Assembly (NCBI RefSeq): GCF_003860345.1
Contig: NZ_CP034179.1
Span: forward strand, 3,890,001-3,954,000
Source of the DNA: Caenibius tardaugens NBRC 16725
Lineage (GTDB): Bacteria > Pseudomonadota > Alphaproteobacteria > Sphingomonadales > Sphingomonadaceae
Length of the DNA stretch: 64,000 nt
Reading direction: 5' to 3'
In this document: positions 41,058 to 50,198 of the stretch, piece after piece
How the letters are laid out: every line of letters starts with the position of its first letter
Numbering within the stretch: position 1 is the first letter of the stretch
The notes under the pieces: generated by a model
What the model saw: only the letters and a program-made list of their open reading frames with translations
Told to the model about the DNA's origin: nothing
Databases searched by the model: none
Position numbers and translations under genes: made by a program

Positions 41058-42127
41058 CAATGCCCCAGAAGAAATGGCTCATCCGGGGCGGCATCGTCAT
41101 CGCCGTTATCGTGGTTGGCTTCGTCCTGTGGACGATCCTCAAGCCATCCGAACTTCCCGATGGGATCGTCAGTGGCAACGGGCGGATCGAGGCGATCGAG
41201 ATCGACGTCTCGGCGAAGACCCCGGGCCGCATCCGCGACATCGTTGCGGATGAAGGCGATTTCGTGAAGGCCGGTCAAGTGGTCGCGCACATGGATATCG
41301 ATGTTCTAAGCGCGCAACGGTCGGAGGCTCAGGCGCATCTGGCTCAGGCGATCAATTCCATACAGATTGCGCAGAGCCAGGTGCTGCAACGGCAAAGCGA
41401 ACGGGCCGCGGCGTTGGCGGGTGTCCGTCAGCGCGAAGCGGAACTGAACGCCGCGCGCAAAAGGCTGGGGCGTTCGGAGACGCTGGCACGCGAAGGCGCG
41501 ACCGCAGTGCAGGAGCGCGACGATTACCAGGCGCAAGTCGAAGGCGCTGCGGCCGCCGTGGAAGCGGCGCGCGCGCAACTGGCCGCAGTCGATGCCGCCA
41601 TCGGCACGGCGCGCAGTCAGGTCATCGGCGCGCAATCGAACGTCGATGCGACAAAGGCGACGATTGAACGCATCAATGCCGACATTCGTGACAGCGATCT
41701 GCGTGCACCTGCCGCGGGCCGCGTACAATATCGCGTGGCCCAGCCGGGCGAGGTCGTGGCGGGCGGCGGCCGGATTCTGAACCTCGTCAATCTCGGTGAC
41801 GTCTACATGACCTTCTTCCTCCCGGAGACCGTCGCCGGCCGGGTTGCGCTCGGAACGGATGTCCGTTTGGTCCTTGATGCAATGCCGGGCGTGGTGATCC
41901 CGGCCAAGGTCTCGTTCGTGGCCGATGTCGCGCAGTTCACACCCAAAACCGTCGAAACTGCGAGCGAACGACAGAAGCTGATGTTTCGGATCAAGGCGCG
42001 GATCGATCCCGCCCTGTTGCAAAAGCATATCACCCAGGTGAAGACGGGGTTGCCCGGCATGGCCTATGTCCGCATCGATCAGAACGCCACATGGCCTGAC
42101 AAGCTTGCGGTTCGGACCGACCCGTGA
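41054..42127 (+). CDS. HlyD-family periplasmic adaptor (EmrA/YbhG-like)
   Basis: A 357-residue membrane-fusion protein. One N-terminal membrane anchor ([20 protein letters not shown]), a biotinyl-lipoyl segment ([20 protein letters not shown]), a long coiled-coil hairpin rich in Ala/Gln/Arg, then a beta-barrel ([20 protein letters not shown]). It connects the ABC transporter in the inner membrane to the NodT channel. Starts overlap the NodT stop; its stop overlaps the GTG of the ATPase gene (GTGA), so all four genes are coupled. Confidence 0.92.
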   Translation: MTMPQKKWLIRGGIVIAVIVVGFVLWTILKPSELPDGIVSGNGRIEAIEIDVSAKTPGRIRDIVADEGDFVKAGQVVAHMDIDVLSAQRSEAQAHLAQAINSIQIAQSQVLQRQSERAAALAGVRQREAELNAARKRLGRSETLAREGATAVQERDDYQAQVEGAAAAVEAARAQLAAVDAAIGTARSQVIGAQSNVDATKATIERINADIRDSDLRAPAAGRVQYRVAQPGEVVAGGGRILNLVNLGDVYMTFFLPETVAGRVALGTDVRLVLDAMPGVVIPAKVSFVADVAQFTPKTVETASERQKLMFRIKARIDPALLQKHITQVKTGLPGMAYVRIDQNATWPDKLAVRTDP

Positions 42128-44894
42128 GCGATCCGGCAATGGAGCAAGTCGAGCCGGCCAGCGCTGCCCTGGCGGCGCGCCTTGTTGGCGTCAGCCTTCG
42201 CTATGGCAAGAGGCTGGCTCTCGACGGGATCGATCTCGACATCCCCCCTGGCAAGATGGTGGCCTTGATCGGCCCGATGGCGTCGGCAAATCGAGCCTTT
42301 TCTCCTTGATTGCCGGGGCACGTACGATCCAGCAAGGCAGGGTGGAGGTGTTGGGCGGCGACATGAATGAGCGCGCGCATCGCGAAGCCGTCTGTCCGCG
42401 CATCGCCTATATGCCGCAGGGCCTTGGCAAGAATCTCTATCCAACCTTGTCGATCGACGAGAATCTGGAATTTTTCGGCAGGCTGTTCGGTCAGGGCGCC
42501 GAAGAACGCGAAAGACGCATCGCCCAGTTGACGCACAGCACCGGTCTTGCGCCCTTTCGCAAGCGGCCTGCGGGAAAATTGTCGGGCGGCATGAAACAGA
42601 AGCTCGGCCTGTGCTGTGCGCTGATCCACGATCCCGACTTTCTCCTGCTTGACGAGCCGACCACAGGCGTCGACCCCCTGTCCCGGGCGCAGTTCTGGGA
42701 TTTGATCGACAGCATCCGCGCCGATCGGCCCCACATGAGCGTTCTGGTAGCCACCGCCTATATGGAGGAGGCGGCGCGCTTCGACTGGCTGGTGGCGATG
42801 GATGAGGGCCGGATCCTCGCTACCGGAACGCCGGAGGATCTGTATGCGCGCACCGGCACGAAGACGCTCGAAGAGGCATTCATCGCCCTTCTCCCCGAGG
42901 AACGCCGGCATGGTCATCGGGCGGTGAAGATCCCGCCCCGTGACACAGGGGCGAGCGACATTGCCATCGAGGCGAAAGGCCTCACCATGCGCTTCGGCGA
43001 TTTCACCGCCGTCGACCATGTCGATTTCCGGATCGAGCGCGGCGAGATTTTCGGCTTCCTCGGCTCCAACGGCTGCGGCAAATCGACGACGATGAAGATG
43101 CTGACCGGCCTGCTCAAGGCGACCGAAGGTCAGGCATGGCTGTTCGGTCGCACGGTCGAAAATGACGACATGGCGACCCGCCGGCGCGTCGGCTACATGA
43201 GCCAGGCCTTTTCGCTCTATTCGGAACTGACGGTACGGCAGAATCTGGAACTGCACGCGCAACTGTTCCATGTGCCTGCCGCAGACGTGCCTGGCCGCGT
43301 CACGGAAATGGCGGATCGTTTTGATCTCGACGAAATCATGGACGCGCTGCCAGACGCGTTGCCGCTCGGCCAGCGTCAGCGGCTTAGTCTTGCGGTCGCA
43401 ATGATCCATAAGCCCGAGATGCTAATCCTCGACGAGCCGACATCCGGCGTCGACCCCATCGCGCGCGACCAGTTCTGGCAGATGATGATCGACCTGTCGC
43501 GCAATGACAAGGTGACGATCTTCATCTCCACCCATTTCATGAACGAGGCGGAACGCTGCGATCGTATTTCGCTTATGCATGCGGGCAAGGTGCTGATCAG
43601 CGACACACCAGCCGCGATCGTGGAGAAGCGAGGGAGCGGCACTCTCGAAGAGGCGTTCATTGCCTATCTCGAGGATGCCTCCGATGCCGACTGCAGTGGG
43701 GACCAGGTTCCGGCCGAGAGCCAGCCTGCGGCGGCTCCCGAGCCCGGTCGCACCTCATCGTCCCCGATGTTCAGCAAGCGTCGCGTCGTCAGCTATGCCT
43801 GGCGCGAAGGGCTGGAGCTCACGCGCGACCCGATCCGGGCGACCCTGGCGCTGCTTGGCAGCGCCTTGCTGATGCTTGTCATGGGTTATGGCATCAGCAT
43901 GGACGTCGAGAAGCTTCCTTTCGCGGTGCTCGACCGTGACGGCACGACGACCAGCCAGAACTATGCGCTGAATCTGGCCGGATCCCGCTACTTCATCGAG
44001 AAGCCGCAAATTACCGACTATGCGCAGCTTGATCGCCGCATGCGGTCGGGCGAACTCAGCCTCGCGATCGAACTGCCGCCCAATTTCGCCCGCGACATAA
44101 GACGAGGCAATTCGGTCCAGATCGGCGCCTGGATCGACGGCGCCATGCCGCAGCGCGCGGAAACCGTGCAGGGTTATGTCCAGGCGATGCATGCCCAATG
44201 GCTGAGCGACATGGCGGCGCAGAAACTGGGCGTTCGACCATCGAGCGGCCTGGTCACGATCGCAATGCGCTATCGCTACAATCCCGATGTAAAGAGCCTC
44301 GTTGCCATTGCGCCTGCCGTCATTCCGGTGTTGCTGTTGTTGTTTCCCGCCATGTTGACGGCGTTGAGCGTGGTGCGGGAAAAGGAGCTCGGCTCGATCA
44401 TCAACTTCTATGTGACGCCAATCAGCCGCCTCGAGTTCCTGCTCGGCAAACAGCTCCCTTATGTCGCGCTCGCGATGGTGAATTATGTGCTGCTGATCCT
44501 GCTCGCCCTGCTGATCTTTCGTGTTCCGATCTCGGGCAACATATTGGCCATGACATTGGGCGCGTTTCTCTACACATTGTCCTCCACCGCCATCGGCCTG
44601 GTGTTCTCCATTTTCATGCGCAGCCAGATCGCTGCCCTGTTCGCGACCGCCATCGGGACAATCCTACCTGCCGTGCAGTTTTCCGGTCTCATCAACCCGG
44701 TCTCGTCGCTTGAAGGGGCTGGAAGGGCGATCGGTACGATTTTCCCCACGTCTCACTTCGTGACCATCTGCCGCGGGGTGTTCTCCAAGGGACTGGGCTT
44801 TGGCGATCTATTCCACCCTCTCTTGTCCCTTGCGGTGGCTTTCCCGGTCATTCTTGGCCTGTGCGTCCTGTTGCTGAAGAAGCAGGAGAACTGA
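42124..44894 (+). pseudogene. RbbA-like double-ATPase ABC transporter fused to permease, frameshifted in the first Walker A
   Basis: A ribosome-associated-ATPase/RbbA-like fusion of two ABC ATPase domains and an ABC-2 permease, about 920 residues when joined. The natural start GTG 42124 gives [20 protein letters not shown], then [14 protein letters not shown], and shifts frame at 42273-42275, where a CCC run should be CCCC to give GPDGVGKSS. The downstream frame is intact to 44894: first ATPase [12 protein letters not shown] and [12 protein letters not shown], second Walker [20 protein letters not shown], then the permease with six membrane segments. Either a real lesion or a homopolymer sequencing error. 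Confidence 0.85.
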
Positions 44895-44897
44895 GCG

Positions 44898-46022
44898 ATG
44901 CAGCAGGCAGCGAACATCTATCGGCTCGGCATCAAGGAACTGCGCAGCTTGTGGCGTGATCCGATGATGCTCGTGCTCATCGTCTATGCTTTTACGCTGG
45001 GCATTTATGTTGCGGCGAGCGCTTTGCCGGAATCGTTACACAAGGCGCCGATCGCGATCGTCGATGAGGACCAGTCGCCGTTGTCTGGACGCATAGCCGC
45101 TGCGTTCTTTCCGCCGCAATTCACCCGTCCGTCGATCGTGGGGCTGGATGAGTTTGACAAGGGCATGGATGCCGGACGCTATACCTTCGCCCTCGACATT
45201 CCGCCCGATTTCCAACGTGACGTGCTGGCGGGGCGTCAGCCGACGGTGCAACTGAACATCGATGCTACCCGCATGAGCCAGGCCTTTAGCGGCGGCGGCT
45301 ATGTCCAGCAGATCGTGCAGGGTGAGGTGTCGGAATTCATGAAGGGCACGCGCGCGACTGCCCCGTTACCTGCGGAACTTGCCCTGCGCGCGCGGTTCAA
45401 TCCGACCCTGGCCCAGAGCTGGTTCGGCTCAGTGATGGAGATCATCAACAATGTGACCATGCTTTCCATCGTGCTGACTGGCGCGGCGCTTATCCGCGAG
45501 CGAGAACATGGCACGATCGAACATCTGCTGGTGATGCCCGTAACCCCCTTCGAGATCATGGCCAGCAAGGTGTGGGCGATGGGCCTCGTCGTGCTGGTCG
45601 CCTGTGCCTTTGCGCTGATCGTCGTCATCCAGGGTGTGCTAAAGGTTCCCATCGAAGGATCCGTGTCGCTGTTCTTGCTCGGCGCCTCTCTCCACCTCTT
45701 CGCGACGACGTCGATGGGCATATTCATGGGCACCGTTGCGCGCTCCATGCCTCAGTTTGGGATGCTGTTGATGCTCGTTCTTGTCCCGCTCCAGATGCTG
45801 TCGGGCGGCACTACCCCGCGCGAGAGTATGCCCGAGATGGTCCAGACTCTTATGCTCGCCGCCCCGACCACCCATTTCGTCAAGATGGCGCAGGCGATCC
45901 TGTACCGCGGCGCAGGTATCGACGTCGTCTGGCCGCAATTTCTGGCGATCATCGCCATTGGCAGCATTTTCTTTGTGATCGCTCTGGCCCGCTTCCGCAA
46001 GACGATCGGGACGATGGCCTGA
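44898..46022 (+). CDS. ABC-2 type permease (YhhJ/YbhR-like)
   Basis: A 374-residue permease. An N-terminal membrane helix (MMLVLIVYAFTLGIYVAASA) is followed by a large periplasmic domain with PIAIVDEDQSPLSGRIAAAF and five C-terminal helices ending IAIGSIFFVIALARFRKT. It resembles the C-terminal permease half of the preceding gene, and the two likely form a heterodimer. It is the last gene of the NodT-HlyD-ABC operon and is followed by a terminator. Confidence 0.9.
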   Translation: MQQAANIYRLGIKELRSLWRDPMMLVLIVYAFTLGIYVAASALPESLHKAPIAIVDEDQSPLSGRIAAAFFPPQFTRPSIVGLDEFDKGMDAGRYTFALDIPPDFQRDVLAGRQPTVQLNIDATRMSQAFSGGGYVQQIVQGEVSEFMKGTRATAPLPAELALRARFNPTLAQSWFGSVMEIINNVTMLSIVLTGAALIREREHGTIEHLLVMPVTPFEIMASKVWAMGLVVLVACAFALIVVIQGVLKVPIEGSVSLFLLGASLHLFATTSMGIFMGTVARSMPQFGMLLMLVLVPLQMLSGGTTPRESMPEMVQTLMLAAPTTHFVKMAQAILYRGAGIDVVWPQFLAIIAIGSIFFVIALARFRKTIGTMA

Positions 46023-46097
46023 AACAGGCATTCAGATTGCCCCCCCTTCGGGGGATGATGCAACTACGAAGGAGCCCTAGATCGGCCACGCGACCCG

Positions 46098-46156
46098 AAG
46101 GATGACGACGTCATCCTTTACTGCCCAGCTTGATCTCGTATCAGGCTGGGCCTTTT
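46098..46156 (+). terminator. Tandem hairpins and terminator after the ABC operon
   Basis: A perfect 9-bp hairpin AAGGATGAC-GAC-GTCATCCTT at 46098-46118 is followed by GCCCAGC/GCTGGGC at 46123-46151, then CTTTT. The second is the likely rho-independent terminator. A C4-UUCG-G4 tetraloop hairpin lies upstream at 46043-46054. Confidence 0.65.
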
Positions 46157-46176
46157 GCCGCGGTGCTTGCAAAGCC

Positions 46177-47283
46177 TCAGTCCATGATTGCGCCCAATAG
46201 ACGCATCAGGTCAGCCTCATTTTGTGATCCGGTCTTGGCGCAAATGGACTTGACCTGACCACGCAAGGTTTCCGCCGTGACAGACCTCTCCTCGCAGATG
46301 TCGTTTCGGCTCATGCCGTCGAAGAGGCGCATGGCGATTTCCGCTTCTGTTGCGGTCAATCGATAGAGCGCCGACAGGAACCCTGATATTCCTGCCCTGT
46401 CCCGCTGCGGTTGCCTCACCACCATGATCGCATGCGGAAGGTGGCCCAGCGACCACGGACGGCCGGGCAGACGGAACCCTTCCATGAAACGGGCTGGCCG
46501 CCCATCGGGACAATTGATGCGCAGTCGCACATGATCGAGGCCGCCATCGGTGGTCAATGCCCTCACGGCTTGCGCCAGCGAGAGCGGGAGTGCATCAGCC
46601 TGCAAGAGCCGATTGCGAAGCGTGATGTCGCCATCCGCAATAAGCTTCTCGGCGCTCGCAGTCATCGCCTGGACCCGTCCCCCAGCATCCAGGATGAAGG
46701 CCGCGGCGGCAATCGCATCGAACGCGCCGGCCAGCAGGCGGGCTTGCTCGCCCTCCAGCCGCTCCTGCAGGCGCACCGCTCGTCGTGCCGCTACCGCGAC
46801 CTTGGCAAAGAGCCGTCGCTCCGCGACTGTGGTGCGCCCTTCCTTGCGTTTGCGCAGGATCGCCAGGCCAACAATTCCAGCCTGATCCACTACCAGGTTG
46901 GTCTGGCAACCGAACGGGATGTCATATTCGTCGCACCATTCGACATATTGCTTCGTCGCGAGCCGCGGTATCGTGGCATCGTAGTGCTTTTCGTGAAGAA
47001 TGCTGTCGTAGCGTCCGCGCACGATGTCCTGATTGCAGGCGGCGATCCGATAATTAGCGAGCGGTGAGCCGCCGTCGATTTCGGCAAATGACTCGAGTCC
47101 TCGGCGTTCGAAGTTGGTGACGATGTTGAACGGGATGTCGCGTGTTCCGCCCACGCCGATCAGTTGGCCATGCGTGGCCCTCAGTTGACCGGCCATTTTG
47201 TCGAGCGCCTCGGGCCACTTTTCCGGCTCGAGAGCAGCAGTCAGGAACGTGTCGTTCCAGTCGATGTTTGCAGATTGAAGCAC
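46177..47283 (-). CDS. LuxR-type helix-turn-helix regulator
   Basis: A protein of about 368 residues with a C-terminal LuxR/GerE helix-turn-helix: LYRLTATEAEIAMRLFDGMS, RNDICEERSVTAETLRGQVK and SICAKTGSQNEADLMRLLGA. The N-terminal 290 residues are a sensory region with a PAS-like stretch (AAFILDAGGRVQAMTASAEK). The start is uncertain: GTG 47283 with GAGG upstream is used; TTG 47295 is possible. It is convergent with the ABC operon and has no clear partner gene; the ligand is unknown. Confidence 0.82.
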   Translation of the reverse strand: MLQSANIDWNDTFLTAALEPEKWPEALDKMAGQLRATHGQLIGVGGTRDIPFNIVTNFERRGLESFAEIDGGSPLANYRIAACNQDIVRGRYDSILHEKHYDATIPRLATKQYVEWCDEYDIPFGCQTNLVVDQAGIVGLAILRKRKEGRTTVAERRLFAKVAVAARRAVRLQERLEGEQARLLAGAFDAIAAAAFILDAGGRVQAMTASAEKLIADGDITLRNRLLQADALPLSLAQAVRALTTDGGLDHVRLRINCPDGRPARFMEGFRLPGRPWSLGHLPHAIMVVRQPQRDRAGISGFLSALYRLTATEAEIAMRLFDGMSRNDICEERSVTAETLRGQVKSICAKTGSQNEADLMRLLGAIMD

Positions 47284-47481
47284 ATGCCCCCTCAAGGCGC
47301 CTTATGTGGCGCTGTCATCTGTGGACAACGTGGTTTTTTAGCGCCTCGCCCTCGTGGTTGATGGCCCGCCACAGGTACCACATCCGACCGTGCAACTTCA
47401 CATATATTTTGAAGCGTTCTGGAGCAGCGATCAATTTACCCAATGATGCGATGGCCATGCTCCTGATTGGCCGTCGGCCGA

Positions 47482-47915
47482 CTACCCACGCCCCGCGACA
47501 GCTGTGTCAGCAGTTCCTCCGCCAGCGACGCCTAGCAACGATGCGAGAATAACGGTGGTAAGCCCCGGAACTATCCCCGCCAGAACCTGTCCTGACCCGG
47601 TCAACAGAGGATGGCCTGCTTGGGCGTCATGGTCGACAAGAAGCACTCCCGCGATGGGAAGCAATAGCGCGGCGATGACTGTGTGAAGCAATTCGGATTT
47701 GGCGCGACCGGCCCATCACGCCCCGAACCAGGCTCCGATAAGGCGCCCGCTAGCAGATTCAGGACAAGTGGCCGATGTGCGGCGACTACTTCGAGGGGGA
47801 CCGTTCGTGTCCGGAAGACGAGCGCCGCTGCTACCACCACGAGGCTGATCGCCTTGTTGAGGATCACGCCCTCAAGTGCGGCGAATCTGAATGGTCCGAT
47901 TAGCAGTGAACTCAT
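47482..47915 (-). pseudogene. TSUP (TauE/SafE) transporter pseudogene
   Basis: The two ends of a sulfite-exporter-type permease lie in different frames: LLIGPFRFAALEGVILNKAI, SLVVVAAALVFRTRTVPLEV and VLNLLAGAL (frame 1), then after about 47735 LIGAWFGA, a stop, and SELLHTVIAALLLPIAGVLL, VLAGIVPGLTTVILASLLGV (frame 2). The normal protein is about 250 residues; here the N-terminal 25 or so and the C-terminal third are missing. An in-frame TGA plus a frameshift show decay. It adjoins an IS66 remnant. Confidence 0.78.
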
Positions 47916-48045
47916 AAATTGGGAGGGGATGACTGGTAAGAACGGTGATGCGGTGTCGCCGAGGGGTGAGTGTGTTATTGCGGGAGGGCTGTGACTGATT
48001 CGAAGGCGGAACCGGCGGGTTGGCCCCATCAGGCAGCCCCACCTG

Positions 48046-48070
48046 CGCATAATCCGGCACTTCGCATAAT
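48046..48070. repeat. Direct repeat CGCATAAT x2 at 17-bp spacing (element terminus)
   Basis: CGCATAAT starts at 48046 and 48063. The second copy ends where the IS66 reading frame is broken. Closely spaced CGCATAA repeats are known at the ends of some tyrosine-recombinase-carrying elements (RIT type), so this may be the end of an element that inserted into IS66. That comparison is from memory. Confidence 0.4.
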
Positions 48071-48071
48071 T

Positions 48072-48203
48072 GCGGTTCAGTGCCAGGGGGCGGATTGATC
48101 GCTCGACGGTGTTGCTGTCGAGGTCGACGCGACCATCATCGAGGAATCTCGAGAGACCCTCCCAGCGGGTGAGTGCATAGCGCATCGCTTCCGCCCCCAT
48201 ACA
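48072..48203 (-). mobile_element. IS66-family transposase remnant
   Basis: The minus strand reads AEAMRYALTRWEGLSRFLDD, GRVDLDSNTVERSIRPLALN R, the conserved C-terminal part of the IS66 TnpC transposase. The expected continuation (KNALFAGSDGG) is missing; the sequence diverges at the CGCATAAT repeat. About 44 residues remain, so it is an inactive fragment. Confidence 0.85.
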
Positions 48204-48249
48204 CTGCAAGGTCAGAGAGTCATATATCTGCGGAAGTGGGGTGACGGGA

Positions 48250-48792
48250 TCAGGCGTGCGTCATCCTGCGCAACCCCAAAGCCAGCATGACGAGGAAGAC
48301 GCCGCGGATCAGGAAGCTGATTCCGATGCAAAAAGCGAGGAAGGCGAGCCCCGTGGCGGGTTCGCTAGATAGGAGCAGCCCGCCCAAAACAACGTCCAAC
48401 ACGCCGAGAAGCAGCCGCCAGACACGGTCATGGGCGATCGCGAGCGCGCTTACGATCTCGAAGATGCCGCTGACCAGCAGCCACGCGCCGATCAACAGCA
48501 CCAGCGAGAGTGCGCCGGCAAAGGGGTTGAAGATCGTGATCGCGCCCGCGAAAATGCCGAGCACGCCCAGCAGCAACTCAATCCAGCGCGCACGGCGGGA
48601 CAATGACGACAGGCCGGCGAGGATTGCGACAATGCCGTAGACGATGAGCATGGCGCCGATCAGGAGGCCGGTCGCTACTCCGGTCGCGAGCGGGTTGAGA
48701 AAGGCCAGCAGCCCGACCAGGATCACGATCACGCCATAAGCGAAAATCCATCCCCAGCCTGTCCGTTGATCAATGGAAGCTCTGTCCGTCAT
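48250..48792 (-). CDS. HdeD-family acid-resistance membrane protein
   Basis: A 180-residue protein with six hydrophobic segments in the DUF308/HdeD repeat pattern: IFAYGVIVILVGLLAFLNPL, then LLIGAMLIVYGIVAILAG, LLLGVLGIFAGAITIFNPFA and LVLLIGAWLLVSGIFEIVSA. HdeD proteins protect against acid and high cell density in gamma-proteobacteria; function elsewhere is unclear. ATG 48792 has GGAG 8 bases upstream on this strand; a TTG 5 codons upstream is possible. Confidence 0.85.
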   Translation of the reverse strand: MTDRASIDQRTGWGWIFAYGVIVILVGLLAFLNPLATGVATGLLIGAMLIVYGIVAILAGLSSLSRRARWIELLLGVLGIFAGAITIFNPFAGALSLVLLIGAWLLVSGIFEIVSALAIAHDRVWRLLLGVLDVVLGGLLLSSEPATGLAFLAFCIGISFLIRGVFLVMLALGLRRMTHA

Positions 48793-48842
48793 CTGATTGA
48801 TCTCCAAATTGTCCCGTCGGTCGCATGAGATTGTCTATCGCT

Positions 48843-50198
48843 TTAGCGCGGTGTGAGATCGCGGTCGATCTCGGCCAGGGTGTCCGGTGTCAAAACTCCG
48901 GCGACAGCGGCAAGCGCGACGCGGCTATACTCGTAGCTATAGAGGGCGTCGTTCAACTGCCGACTGATCTCGAAAGTCTGGGCCTGTGCCGCGAGGACGT
49001 CGCTCTGCGTGCGTACACCGACCTCGCGGCCAGTCAGCGCCGCGCGCTCCTGTAGCTCGGCAGAGGCAAGTGCGGTTCGCAGGGCCGCCGCCCGCTCGGC
49101 GCTACTGCGCTGGCCAAGCCACGCCTGCTCGACCTGCAAGCGCACATCGCGGCGAGCAGCGTCAAGCCGCGCGCGGCCGCTTGCCGCCTGCGAGGTGGCC
49201 TGGCGCCGCTGGGCTTCCAGAGCGCCGCCGGTATAGAGCGGGATCTTTGCCTGCAACCCGGCGAAGAACCCGCCGACGCGACCGGGCGGCGTGATGACGC
49301 CCAACAGCGCCGCCTCGTTTCCGCCGCGCCATGTCTGGCCATAGGCACCCCGCGCGGTGACCTGGACCTGGCTTGACCAGCGATATTGATCGACGGTGGC
49401 CTCATTCGCGGCAAGCTGCTCGCGGCGGGCATGGATCACCGGCGCCTGCGCTTCGGCTTCGTCCTGCCAATCCGGCAGGGGACGGATAGGGGGCGCCGGG
49501 GACAGCTCAGATCGCACAAGGTGCAACTCGCCGCCATCAAAGCCGGTCAGTTCACGAAAACGAGAAACGGCAAGCTCGCTTTGGGCGCGCGCGCTGACGA
49601 TCTGCGCGGCCACCCCGTCGCCGCGCGCCTGCGCCTCGCGCACATCGGTGATCTTGGCCCATCCGGCGTCAAAGCGCGCCTGCGCCGCCCGCTGCTCGCG
49701 GCGGGCGGATTCTTCCTGCGCGGTGAGGCTCGCCAGCGTGTCTTTGGCTCTGAGCACATCAAAATAAGCTTGTGCTACGCGCAGAGCGAGTTGCTGGCGG
49801 CTGGCCTCATATTGCGCATCGCCTGCGCGGGCACCGGCGCGAAGCTGGCGTTGCTGCGCGCGCGCTTCGCCGCTGATGATCGGTTGCTCCACGCCGACCA
49901 GCACGCCGCCGCTCAGGCCATCGACCTGATCGAGAAGTGTGCTTGAGGTGTCGTCCATGTCGGCGGTGACCCGGCTGTATCCGGCGTTGCCCTGTACCTG
50001 CGCCTTTGGGCGAAACAGGACGCGTGCAAGGGCTTCGTTTTCCTGCGCAGCATCGCGTTCGGCGGCGGCGGCCGTATGGTCCGGGTCCTGCCGCAGGGCA
50101 GCGGCATAGGCATCGGAAAGGCTTTGCGCCGACGCGGGCGCGGCGGCGAGAGCGAGGATGATCCCAAGAGCAGAACAGGCAGAACGAACATCAGGCAT
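48843..50198 (-). CDS. TolC-family outer-membrane channel of the RND pump
   Basis: A 451-residue outer-membrane factor with a signal peptide (ACSALGIILALAAAPASA, cleavage before Q). The body has two TolC repeats: QALAA-type helices, AYFDVLRAKDTLASLTAQEE and QVEQAWLGQRSSAERAAALR, and the C-terminal YEYSRVALAAVAGVLTPDTL. It overlaps the pump's stop by 8 bases on the same strand, so the operon is adaptor-pump-channel. It has no lipobox and is distinct from the NodT-type protein at 39510. Confidence 0.92.
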   Translation of the reverse strand: MPDVRSACSALGIILALAAAPASAQSLSDAYAAALRQDPDHTAAAAERDAAQENEALARVLFRPKAQVQGNAGYSRVTADMDDTSSTLLDQVDGLSGGVLVGVEQPIISGEARAQQRQLRAGARAGDAQYEASRQQLALRVAQAYFDVLRAKDTLASLTAQEESARREQRAAQARFDAGWAKITDVREAQARGDGVAAQIVSARAQSELAVSRFRELTGFDGGELHLVRSELSPAPPIRPLPDWQDEAEAQAPVIHARREQLAANEATVDQYRWSSQVQVTARGAYGQTWRGGNEAALLGVITPPGRVGGFFAGLQAKIPLYTGGALEAQRRQATSQAASGRARLDAARRDVRLQVEQAWLGQRSSAERAAALRTALASAELQERAALTGREVGVRTQSDVLAAQAQTFEISRQLNDALYSYEYSRVALAAVAGVLTPDTLAEIDRDLTPR

